Source: Lachnospiraceae bacterium UBA2868 (GTDB taxonomy: Bacteria > Bacillota_A > Clostridia > Lachnospirales > Lachnospiraceae). Taken from it: DNA of 5,139 nucleotides. The position numbers were made by a program, and so were the translations under genes. Where the stretch lies: the NCBI GenBank assembly GCA_002350465.1, contig DEEW01000044.1, positions 1 to 5,139 on the forward strand. Direction: 5' to 3'. The number at the start of each line of letters is the position of its first letter. Position 1 is the stretch's first letter. The notes under the pieces were generated by a model. The model did no database searches and was not told the DNA's origin. It saw only the letters and a list, made by a program, of their open reading frames with translations. Below, in pieces: positions 1 through 5,139 of the stretch.

Positions 1-1358
1 TCGGACAGCTCCCACTTGTTCTTCGGCGCCATTATCGTCATATTCGGAATGCTTGACAGATAGGACAGATCAAATATTCCCTGATGAGTCTCCCCGTCTG
101 CTCCGACAATCCCTGCCCTGTCGATGGCAAATACAACCGGAAGATCCTGAATACACACGTCATGAATAATCTGGTCATAAGCTCTCTGCAGGAATGACGA
201 ATATATTGCAACAACCGGGATAAATCCCCCGGCTGCAAGTCCGGCCGCGAAAGTCACAGCATGTTCCTCCGCTATTCCCACATCAAAGAACCTCTCCGGA
301 TACTTGCGTGAAAATCGTTTGAGTCCCGTTCCGTCAGGCATGGCTGCTGTTATGGCACATACTTTCGGATTGCGCTCGCCAAGCTTGATCATTACCGTAG
401 AGAATACATCGGTATAATTAGCCTTAGTCCTGTTGACAGACGGAAGTCCGGTTTCTATGTCAAAAGGCTCCGCTCCGTGAAATCTTGCGGGATGACGTTC
501 CGCAGGGGCATAGCCCTTCCCCTTCTGGGTAAGTACATGAACTATGACACATTTGGGATATCTTCTGGCCTCTTTAAAGACCTTCACCATGGCTTTTATA
601 TCATGACCGTCGACAGGCCCTAAATAGGTGATCCCCATATCCTCGAAAAACATGCCTGGTACTACAAGCTGTTTAAAACTGCTCTTGTATTTCTTCAGTT
701 TGTCTACTACGGCAACACCGCCCGGGATTTTGTTAAGCGCATCCTCAAGCCCCATCTTGAAGTTTCTGTATGCGTCAGCGGTACGGATATTCTGCAGATA
801 ACTTGACATTCCGCCTACATTTTCCGCAATGGACATATTGTTGTCATTAAGTACGATCACGTAATTGGTCTTGAGGGAAGCCGCATTGTTCAAGGCCTCA
901 TAAGCCATTCCGCCTGTAAGTGCCCCGTCACCTATGACCGCATATACACCGTAATCTTCCCCTGCCAGATCTCTTGCCTTGGCAAGACCCAGTCCGGCCG
1001 ATATAGATGTTGAAGAGTGCCCTGTATCAAAGGCATCGCAGTTACTTTCCCTTCTTTTCGGGAATCCGCTTATACCGCCGAACTTTCGAAGCGTATCAAA
1101 CTCATCCTTTCTTCCGGTAAGTATCTTATGCGTGTAGCTCTGATGCCCCACATCCCATACTATCTTGTCCTTCGGAAGATCTGCCGCAAGGTGAAGTGCC
1201 ATCGTAAGTTCAACCGCACCAAGGTTTGATCCCAGATGTCCGCCGTTTACGCTTATCTTTTCGATCAGAAATTCCCTGATCTCCTGGGCAAGCTCATTGA
1301 GATCGCCTGCACCCACATCCTTTATATCATTTGTCCTGTTTATGGAATCAAGTATCAT
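1..1358 (-). CDS. dxs: 1-deoxy-D-xylulose-5-phosphate synthase, N-terminal 452 residues (cut by window edge)
   Basis: DXS condenses pyruvate and glyceraldehyde 3-phosphate into 1-deoxy-D-xylulose 5-phosphate, using thiamine diphosphate (ThDP) and Mg2+, in the cytosol. It is the first step of the MEP isoprenoid pathway and also feeds thiamine and pyridoxal synthesis. Visible motifs are GGHLGSNLG (about residues 39-47, with the active-site His40); the ThDP signature GDG at 143-145 through NDN at 171-173; GIAEEHAVT (361-369), where Glu364 matches the catalytic glutamate of E. coli [15 protein letters not shown] with Arg392; and [15 protein letters not shown] with His425. The family is about 620 residues long, so roughly 170 C-terminal residues lie beyond the left edge; two bases of the next codon remain at positions 1-2. 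The ATG at 1356-1358 gives a normal DXS N-terminus and overlaps the end of xseB by 11 bases. Only a weak AGAAG-like Shine-Dalgarno precedes it, so it probably depends on translation of xseB. There is no frameshift in the visible part. Confidence 0.97.
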   Translation of the reverse strand, partial: MILDSINRTNDIKDVGAGDLNELAQEIREFLIEKISVNGGHLGSNLGAVELTMALHLAADLPKDKIVWDVGHQSYTHKILTGRKDEFDTLRKFGGISGFPKRRESNCDAFDTGHSSTSISAGLGLAKARDLAGEDYGVYAVIGDGALTGGMAYEALNNAASLKTNYVIVLNDNNMSIAENVGGMSSYLQNIRTADAYRNFKMGLEDALNKIPGGVAVVDKLKKYKSSFKQLVVPGMFFEDMGITYLGPVDGHDIKAMVKVFKEARRYPKCVIVHVLTQKGKGYAPAERHPARFHGAEPFDIETGLPSVNRTKANYTDVFSTVMIKLGERNPKVCAITAAMPDGTGLKRFSRKYPERFFDVGIAEEHAVTFAAGLAAGGFIPVVAIYSSFLQRAYDQIIHDVCIQDLPVVFAIDRAGIVGADGETHQGIFDLSYLSSIPNMTIMAPKNKWELS

Positions 1359-1533
1359 TTTCTTCTGCCAGCTTTGTTACTTTCTTTTCAACATCATCTA
1401 TTATTTTCCTGCACCCGTCCAGAAGTTCCATTCCTTCCTTGTAAACCGCAAAGGACTCTTCAAGCGGAAGGGAGTCATCGGATAGTTTTTCCATAACTGC
1501 GTCTATCTTTTCAAAGGTTTCTTCAAGTGTCAT
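1348..1533 (-). CDS. xseB: Exodeoxyribonuclease VII small subunit
   Basis: This is the small subunit of exonuclease VII, which with XseA degrades single-stranded DNA from either end into short oligonucleotides. In the known E. coli enzyme several XseB copies wrap the helical arm of XseA. The 61-residue product has the family pattern: [15 protein letters not shown], then [18 protein letters not shown], then a helical tail ending in EKKVTKL. It is all-helical in appearance with no membrane segment. It is shorter than most relatives (roughly 70-85 residues). In-frame extension upstream soon meets a TAG stop and offers no start codon, so the ATG at 1531-1533 is the only sensible start. It follows the xseA stop by one base (TGAGATG) and has a GAGGGAG ribosome site inside the end of xseA. 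Its last codons overlap the dxs start. Confidence 0.95.
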   Translation of the reverse strand: MTLEETFEKIDAVMEKLSDDSLPLEESFAVYKEGMELLDGCRKIIDDVEKKVTKLAEENDT

Positions 1534-1534
1534 C

Positions 1535-2734
1535 TCACTCCCTCTTTTCTATGGCATTTGCGGTGGCGCTTATAATACCTTCGCGCATTATCAGTCTCAG
1601 TTTATCTCCCGGACTTACGCTTGCAATGTCAGTGATTTTCAGTCCGTTTTCATCGGTGACTGCGGCAAATCCGTGACCTATCTTCTCAACAGGCGATAAC
1701 CCTTTGTACTTTTCTATATATATAAGCACCTTGTGCTTTGCCGCGTCAAGTTTTCTGCTCATAAGATCTTCAAGCTTTTGCGCCCTGTTCGAATACAGGA
1801 CACGTTGAAGCTTTATCTTCGCAGCCGGACTCAAGGCTTCCAGCCGCAGGGCTCTTTGCCGCAAAGCTCCGCTTTTGTCGTCTATATGTTTTCGCATCTC
1901 ACGCTCAAGCGTCATGACGCGCATATTAACGTCCCGGACAAAATCATCATATAAAAACACCGTGATTTCCGCAGCTGCCGAGGGTGTAGGAGCATGAACA
2001 TCCGCGACCATATCCGTTATGGATACGTCATCACCGTGCCCAACCGCCGACACTATGGGAACCGTACAGTCAAAGATCCTCATGGCAAGCGCTTCATCGT
2101 TAAACGCCGACAGATCCTCATCCGATCCCCCTCCGCGTCCGATTATGATCACATCCACATCTTCTTTTTCAAGCGCATCAATTCCGTTTATTATGGACTG
2201 AGGTGCTCCCTCTCCCTGAACCTTCGCCGGATGAAGGATTATTTCTACTCCCGGGTTACGGCGGGATGCTACCTGCCGTATATCGTGGATCACCGAGCCT
2301 GTGGGGGAAGTTACAACCCCGATCCTGAAGGAATACTTGGGAACAGCCTTTTTATACATAGGATCAAACATTCCCATTTCAGCCAGCTTCTGTTTGAGCC
2401 GCTCCAGTTCTTCTTTTTCGGCTCCTTCTCCTGCCCTCCTGATGCTTGTGACATATAGCTGGTAACTGCCGGATCTTTCATAAATATTTACCGATCCGTA
2501 TGCTTCTATCCTGTCCCCGTCGGACAGCTTCTGCCGAAGCTTTACGGCATTGGAGCGGAACATAACTGCCGACAGTATTCCCGATTCGTCTTTCAGCGTG
2601 AAATAAATATGACCTGAGGAGTGGAACTTTAAATTGCTTACCTCTCCCGATACAATAACAGAATGCAGGAAATAATCCTGCGTGAACATATTTTTAATGT
2701 AGGCATTGATCTGCCCGACTGTATAAACATTCAT
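1535..2734 (-). CDS. xseA: Exodeoxyribonuclease VII large subunit
   Basis: This is the catalytic large subunit of exonuclease VII, a cytosolic metal-independent single-strand DNA exonuclease used in repair and recombination. Domains in order: an N-terminal OB-fold that binds single-stranded DNA (about 1-100, with the family start VGQINAYIKNMF and SGHIYFTLKD); the nuclease core (about 130-257) with RIGVVTSPTGSVIHDI, GRGGGSDEDLSAFNDE and SAVGHGDD followed by APTPSAAAE; a helical arm (about 258-345); and a C-terminal beta segment starting SPVEKIGHGFAAVTDENG. Asp151, Arg200, His233 and Asp236 match the residues reported as important in E. coli XseA (Asp155, Arg205, His238, Asp241). At 399 residues it is short for the family (about 450 in E. 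coli and B. subtilis), and the loss appears to be in the helical arm. The start at 2732-2734 gives the conserved N-terminus, 8 bases after the nusB stop. No clear Shine-Dalgarno is present, so coupling to nusB translation is likely. Confidence 0.97.
   Translation of the reverse strand: MNVYTVGQINAYIKNMFTQDYFLHSVIVSGEVSNLKFHSSGHIYFTLKDESGILSAVMFRSNAVKLRQKLSDGDRIEAYGSVNIYERSGSYQLYVTSIRRAGEGAEKEELERLKQKLAEMGMFDPMYKKAVPKYSFRIGVVTSPTGSVIHDIRQVASRRNPGVEIILHPAKVQGEGAPQSIINGIDALEKEDVDVIIIGRGGGSDEDLSAFNDEALAMRIFDCTVPIVSAVGHGDDVSITDMVADVHAPTPSAAAEITVFLYDDFVRDVNMRVMTLEREMRKHIDDKSGALRQRALRLEALSPAAKIKLQRVLYSNRAQKLEDLMSRKLDAAKHKVLIYIEKYKGLSPVEKIGHGFAAVTDENGLKITDIASVSPGDKLRLIMREGIISATANAIEKRE
1538..1544 (-). 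promoter_or_regulatory. Ribosome binding site of xseB inside the end of xseA
   Basis: The minus strand reads GAGGGAG here, within the last sense codons of xseA. The GAGGG core lies 6 bases from the xseB ATG, so this is a good Shine-Dalgarno. Together with the one-base intergenic gap, it supports coupled expression of the two exonuclease VII subunits. Confidence 0.7.
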
Positions 2735-2742
2735 AAAACAGA

Positions 2743-3171
2743 CTACTTAGCCAGCGTTGCCAAAATACCGTTAACAAATGACCCGGAAGAATCCTGCCCG
2801 AATCTTTTGGCAAGTTCTACGGCTTCGTCAATGGCAACTCCCACCGGGATGCTGTCATCATAAAGCATCTCATATATGGCAAGGCGCAGGACTGACAATT
2901 CTACCTTACCTATCCTTGCTATGCTCCATCCCTTTGCCGATCTGTCGATCATACCGTCTATCTCGGGAAGCCGTTCAATAATACGTTCATATTTCTCCCG
3001 AATATAATCTCTGTCACCCGAAGGAACATCCGATCCGGTACTTTCATCATCTTCATCGGCAAAAGTGTCCTCAAAATAGAGGCGTACCTGTTCCGGCATA
3101 TCCTCCGGAGAATTAAACTCGATTCGAAACAGAAGCTTAAACAGATGCTCCCTTACCAATGATCTTGTCAT
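2743..3171 (-). CDS. nusB: Transcription antitermination protein NusB
   Basis: NusB is a small helical RNA-binding protein. With NusE (ribosomal protein S10) it binds boxA RNA in rRNA leaders and stops premature termination by RNA polymerase. The 142-residue product has the family N-terminus (REHLFKLLFRIEF, about 7-19) and the strongly conserved C-terminal half: a Trp82 segment followed by RIGKVELSVLRLAIYEML (86-103), then IPVGVAIDEAVELAKRFG (108-125) and a helix with SGSFVNGILATLAK to the end. Between the N-terminal and central helices is an acidic low-complexity loop (about 36-55). The ATG at 3169-3171 overlaps the stop of the Asp23-family gene as ATGA, the classic sign of translational coupling, and no strong ribosome site of its own is seen. 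folD, which follows nusB in B. subtilis, is missing; xseA follows directly. Confidence 0.96.
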   Translation of the reverse strand: MTRSLVREHLFKLLFRIEFNSPEDMPEQVRLYFEDTFADEDDESTGSDVPSGDRDYIREKYERIIERLPEIDGMIDRSAKGWSIARIGKVELSVLRLAIYEMLYDDSIPVGVAIDEAVELAKRFGQDSSGSFVNGILATLAK

Positions 3172-3527
3172 TTTAAATCCACACCGGCAATCCTTACATT
3201 TACGTCGGAAACCTCCAGACCCGTCATATTTTCAATAGACGACCTAACACGCTCCTGAACAGCTTTACCTACCGTAGGAAGCGAGAATCCGTACTTAACA
3301 ACGATGGCCATATCAACGGATACGATCTTCTCGCATACCTCGATGCGAAGATCTTTTGTATGATTCTTGATACCGACTATATTTTTGAACTCGTTGGGTT
3401 TTCCGCTTCCGACAACATAAGAAACCCCTTCGATCTCTCCTGCGGCTATAACTGCAATATTGGCAACGACTTCATCCGATATACGGACATCACCTAATAC
3501 CTCATCACTTGCATAGTTTTCTTCCAT
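3168..3527 (-). CDS. yqhY: Asp23/Gls24 family envelope-stress protein, YqhY-like
   Basis: This 119-residue protein belongs to the Asp23/Gls24 (DUF322) family. Family features visible are the N-terminal GDVRISDEVVANIAVIAAGEIEGV (about 12-35), a middle beta strand pair (DLRIEVCEKIVSVDMAIVVKYG, about 59-80), then VGKAVQERVRSSIENMTGLEVSDVNVRIAGV (86-116). There is no signal peptide or membrane segment, so it is cytosolic and probably membrane-associated through partners, as known for S. aureus Asp23. Its place just before nusB matches yqhY of B. subtilis, a gene linked to acetyl-CoA carboxylase genes and lipid synthesis. The symbol is given on that synteny; the biochemical role is not established. 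No accBC genes lie upstream here. The ATG at 3525-3527 has a strong GGAGG ribosome site 7 bases away. This is probably the first gene of the transcript that continues through nusB, xseA, xseB and dxs. Confidence 0.92.
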   Translation of the reverse strand: MEENYASDEVLGDVRISDEVVANIAVIAAGEIEGVSYVVGSGKPNEFKNIVGIKNHTKDLRIEVCEKIVSVDMAIVVKYGFSLPTVGKAVQERVRSSIENMTGLEVSDVNVRIAGVDLK

Positions 3528-3534
3528 AGTTTTT

Positions 3535-3539
3535 CCTCC
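3535..3539 (-). promoter_or_regulatory. Ribosome binding site of the Asp23-family gene
   Basis: The minus strand reads GGAGG, 7 bases before the ATG. It is the strongest Shine-Dalgarno in the window and fixes the start of the first gene in the nusB-xse-dxs run. Confidence 0.8.
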
Positions 3540-3569
3540 AAAACACCTATTTCACATTTTATGCAAACG

Positions 3570-3579
3570 TTACTAGTGA
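3570..3579. repeat. Short near-palindrome at the predicted transcription start
   Basis: The sequence TTACTAGTGA is symmetric around 3574/3575 apart from one pair that is only G-T compatible, and A/T pairs continue further out. It lies between the candidate -10 and the ribosome site. It could be an operator, but it is short and AT-rich, so chance is a fair explanation. Confidence 0.2.
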
Positions 3580-3587
3580 TTTTAACA
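3579..3587 (-). promoter_or_regulatory. Candidate extended -10 promoter for the Asp23-nusB-xseAB-dxs run
   Basis: In the only gap of useful size (75 bases, 3528-3602) the minus strand reads TGTTAAAAT, which fits an extended -10 element (TGn followed by a TATAAT-like hexamer). It would start transcription near 3572 and leave a 5' leader of about 45 bases. A good -35 box is not visible at 17-base spacing (TATGAA there), so the call rests on the extended -10 alone. Read-through from the lipoprotein gene is also possible, as no intrinsic terminator is seen between the two genes. Confidence 0.35.
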
Positions 3588-3602
3588 CAATGTACTGATT
3601 TT

Positions 3603-5000
3603 TCATAGAGAAATCATGATCAAATTTCTCTCCGCAAATTCAACGTATCTTACATTACTTCTCCCAAGATACTCAAATACGTTCTGCTCGTCAAACAGAT
3701 GCCTTCTGATCTCGCCGAATACTTCCGGAGACGAAGCCTTTATAAACATAATACGCTGACCGGATGCAAGCGAAGACTCAAAGGCTCTGTGAAATCCATC
3801 CGGGTCCACACCCGTAAAATATAAGCCTTCATGGATGTAATAATTGTCCTCCATGGAATTGCAGCGGGGCATTGTCACAACAGGCTCCGGTTTGTGGGTC
3901 TCGTCAAGTGACACATCATCAACAAGGAAGAACTCATAGTTGACATCAATATTGTCGGATGTCATACCTTCGGTATTCATAAGTGTTATGGCTGCATCCC
4001 CCCATGTAACATCGACGTTATAGTACATCCCGTTACACCTTACTATGTTCCACACATGACCGCCCCATTCGGCATTTTCCACATCCGCAAGATCCTCGGG
4101 ATTCGGTACACCACCGCTTCCGCAAGCCGTTCCGTTCACAAGAGTACAGAATATCCCCATTTTGTTGAGGATCAGCTGCATTGCTTTAGTATAGCCCTGG
4201 CATACCGTTTGTCCGTTTTCCACAACGCTTAAAATATTCTGGTTATTTATGGACTCGGGTACATACTCGTTGTTTCTGATAAGGTAATCATACACGTATT
4301 TTATCCTGTCATAGTCACTTCCGTCTCCCGAATATCCGCTTATGACACGGCTTACGTATTCATCGGTTTCTTGCCTTCCCTTTTCCACTTCCTCTTTGGA
4401 CATTGTATAGGTTCCTGAAAAGACTATCTTCTTAAGTACATCTCCGCTCATATACTTCCCGATAGAGTAGCCCTTAACATAGAATATTTCGGGATGATCC
4501 ACCATAACTGCCTTGAAAGCCAGATCTATCTCATCGGGATCTTTGCTTGTAAGATCCACTTTTTCGAGAAGATCACTTAGTATGGCATAAATCTCCAGAT
4601 AACAGGTTTTACATGAATCCGTAAGCTCACTATAAGCAAAGTCGTCCTCTCCCGAACGTGTAAGGTTCTGGGCCACCTGGGCCAGATTTCTTGCAGGCAG
4701 CGCTTCTGCCGCATTGTCCTCCGCTTCGCCCTCATCTATAACATTCACGCTTGTCTCATGAACATCACCGTTTATGTCTATAACCTTGATTCCTCCCCCG
4801 ACGGGAGACTTATTTTCTCCCGAACCTGCCTCGTCTCCTGTTTCAGATTCAATAACGTCAGTTTTTGTTAAGGCATCCTGCACTTTTTGCAGTGGGCTGC
4901 ATCCGCAAAGGTTCTGAACAGCGATGGCCGTTATTATAACGCATGATATTTTTTTGAGACATTTAGTTTCTCGAGAACTCTTCAAGTTCCAGTCCCTCAT
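3603..5000 (-). CDS. Predicted lipoprotein with a transglutaminase-like (Cys-His-Asp) domain
   Basis: This is probably an exported lipoprotein carrying a papain-like transglutaminase fold, a family that includes proteases, peptidases and crosslinking enzymes; the substrate here is unknown. From the ATG at 4998-5000 it is 465 residues. A basic start (CLKK), a hydrophobic core (about 18-31) and a lipobox L-C-G-C put the lipidated cysteine at Cys34. An acidic, Gly/Ser-rich linker follows (about 45-100), then a helical region with the DHPEIFYVKGYS motif (168-179) typical of these proteins. The transglutaminase core runs from about 230 to 340: Cys267 in TVCQGYTKAMQLIL, His315 in GGHVWNIV and Asp330 in YYNVDVTWGD form the expected complete triad, so the enzyme looks active. 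A C-terminal region (about 370-465) is not recognised. A CxxC pair occurs at 130-133. The gene overlaps the end of prfC by 38 bases, or 23 if a TTG at 4983-4985 is used, and no in-frame ATG, GTG or TTG start lies between the prfC stop and the hydrophobic core. Confidence 0.85.
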   Translation of the reverse strand: MRDWNLKSSRETKCLKKISCVIITAIAVQNLCGCSPLQKVQDALTKTDVIESETGDEAGSGENKSPVGGGIKVIDINGDVHETSVNVIDEGEAEDNAAEALPARNLAQVAQNLTRSGEDDFAYSELTDSCKTCYLEIYAILSDLLEKVDLTSKDPDEIDLAFKAVMVDHPEIFYVKGYSIGKYMSGDVLKKIVFSGTYTMSKEEVEKGRQETDEYVSRVISGYSGDGSDYDRIKYVYDYLIRNNEYVPESINNQNILSVVENGQTVCQGYTKAMQLILNKMGIFCTLVNGTACGSGGVPNPEDLADVENAEWGGHVWNIVRCNGMYYNVDVTWGDAAITLMNTEGMTSDNIDVNYEFFLVDDVSLDETHKPEPVVTMPRCNSMEDNYYIHEGLYFTGVDPDGFHRAFESSLASGQRIMFIKASSPEVFGEIRRHLFDEQNVFEYLGRSNVRYVEFAERNLIMISL

Positions 5001-5139
5001 TTCTCTCCAATGTCATACCGATGCTCCAGCTGTTGATAAACAGAAGAAGCGGCCTGTCCTTAAGATCGGTTACCTTCTTCATGTCCGAAGTTCCCGACAG
5101 TTTATTTATATCAATACTCTCCGCATTTGCTATCCATCT
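4963..5139 (-). CDS. prfC: Peptide chain release factor 3, C-terminal 58 residues (cut by window edge)
   Basis: The right edge holds an open reading frame ending in TAA at 4963-4965, with its first codon exactly at the edge. It reads RWIANAESIDINKLSG, then a run containing DRPLLLFINSWSIGMTLERNEGL and ending ELEEFSRN. The RW start, the middle hydrophobic strand and the final helix followed by a short strand fit the C-terminal domain of RF3, the GTPase that recycles RF1 and RF2 from the ribosome (compare the RWVECAD segment near the end of the E. coli protein). RF3 is about 530 residues, so almost 90 percent, including the GTPase domain, lies outside the window. The identification rests on this short tail and so is less sure than the others. 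The gene overlaps the following lipoprotein gene, so the two are probably cotranscribed. Confidence 0.8.
   Translation of the reverse strand, partial: RWIANAESIDINKLSGTSDMKKVTDLKDRPLLLFINSWSIGMTLERNEGLELEEFSRN
4994..5008 (-). promoter_or_regulatory. Two possible ribosome binding sites for the lipoprotein gene
   Basis: On the minus strand GGAG (5005-5008) sits 4 bases before the ATG at 4998-5000, a short spacing. GAGGG (4994-4998) sits 8 bases before an in-frame TTG at 4983-4985, an ideal spacing. Both lie inside the prfC coding region. The TTG start would give a more usual lipoprotein signal of 28 residues before the lipidated cysteine instead of 33. The sequence alone does not decide between them. 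Confidence 0.5.

Noticed and set aside
38..238. A 66-codon minus-strand frame
   Set aside because: It lies in a different frame inside dxs, where the DXS frame carries the catalytic Glu and Arg motifs without interruption.
1017..1496. Several short plus-strand open frames opposite dxs and xseB
   Set aside because: They are antisense to conserved coding sequence, overlap one another in different frames and have no family features.
1994..2458. A 154-codon open frame on the plus strand
   Set aside because: It lies wholly opposite the conserved nuclease core of xseA, its product resembles no family and is rich in residues typical of antisense shadows (His, Tyr, Arg), and xseA is certain.
3608..3630. 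A perfect 7-base inverted repeat (GAGAAAT and ATTTCTC) with a 9-base loop at the end of the lipoprotein gene
   Set aside because: It is AT-rich, lies inside the coding region and has no T-run after it in the transcript, so it is not a convincing intrinsic terminator.
4949..4955. Run of seven A on the minus strand just before the signal peptide core, considered as a slippage or phase-variation site
   Set aside because: The frame reads normally through it as Lys-Lys-Ile, the run is short, and nothing else suggests switching.
1..5139. Search for a defence island, mobile element, CRISPR array, riboswitch or RNA gene
   Set aside because: Genes cover almost the whole window and match housekeeping families. 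No repeats, transposase, tRNA-like fold or long leader were seen. The only gap, of 75 bases, is too short for most riboswitches.

Overview
The window is a compact, gene-dense chromosomal segment. Every supported gene is on the minus strand, so transcription runs from the right edge to the left. Protein sequences and gene order point to a Clostridia-type Firmicute, most likely a Lachnospiraceae-like gut or rumen anaerobe. The reasons are a Gls24/Asp23-family gene directly ahead of nusB, an Exo VII operon ahead of dxs, and clostridial-looking DXS and NusB sequences. The taxonomic call is inference from gene style and synteny, since there is no rRNA in the window.

Layout in transcription order (right to left): the last 58 codons of a probable peptide chain release factor 3 gene (prfC, 4963-5139); an overlapping gene for a predicted secreted lipoprotein with a transglutaminase-like Cys-His-Asp domain (3603-5000); a 75-base gap with a good ribosome binding site and a weak promoter candidate; then a tightly packed run of an Asp23/Gls24 (YqhY-like) protein (3168-3527), nusB (2743-3171), xseA (1535-2734), xseB (1348-1533) and the first 452 codons of dxs (1-1358, cut by the left edge). 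Junctions in this run are a 4-base ATGA overlap, an 8-base gap, a 1-base gap and an 11-base overlap, which strongly suggests one transcript with translational coupling.

The five-gene run is a shortened version of the B. subtilis order yqhY-nusB-folD-xseA-xseB-ispA-dxs. Its functions are an envelope or lipid-linked accessory protein (YqhY-like), transcription antitermination (NusB), single-strand DNA degradation (exonuclease VII subunits XseA and XseB) and the first step of MEP isoprenoid synthesis (DXS). folD and ispA, which occupy the nusB-xseA and xseB-dxs junctions in B. subtilis, are absent from those places.

No mobile element, CRISPR array, RNA gene or new defence system is visible. The region is mostly housekeeping. 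The least ordinary parts are the transglutaminase-like lipoprotein nested onto the end of prfC and the unusually small exonuclease VII subunits. No stretch longer than 300 bases lacks a gene.
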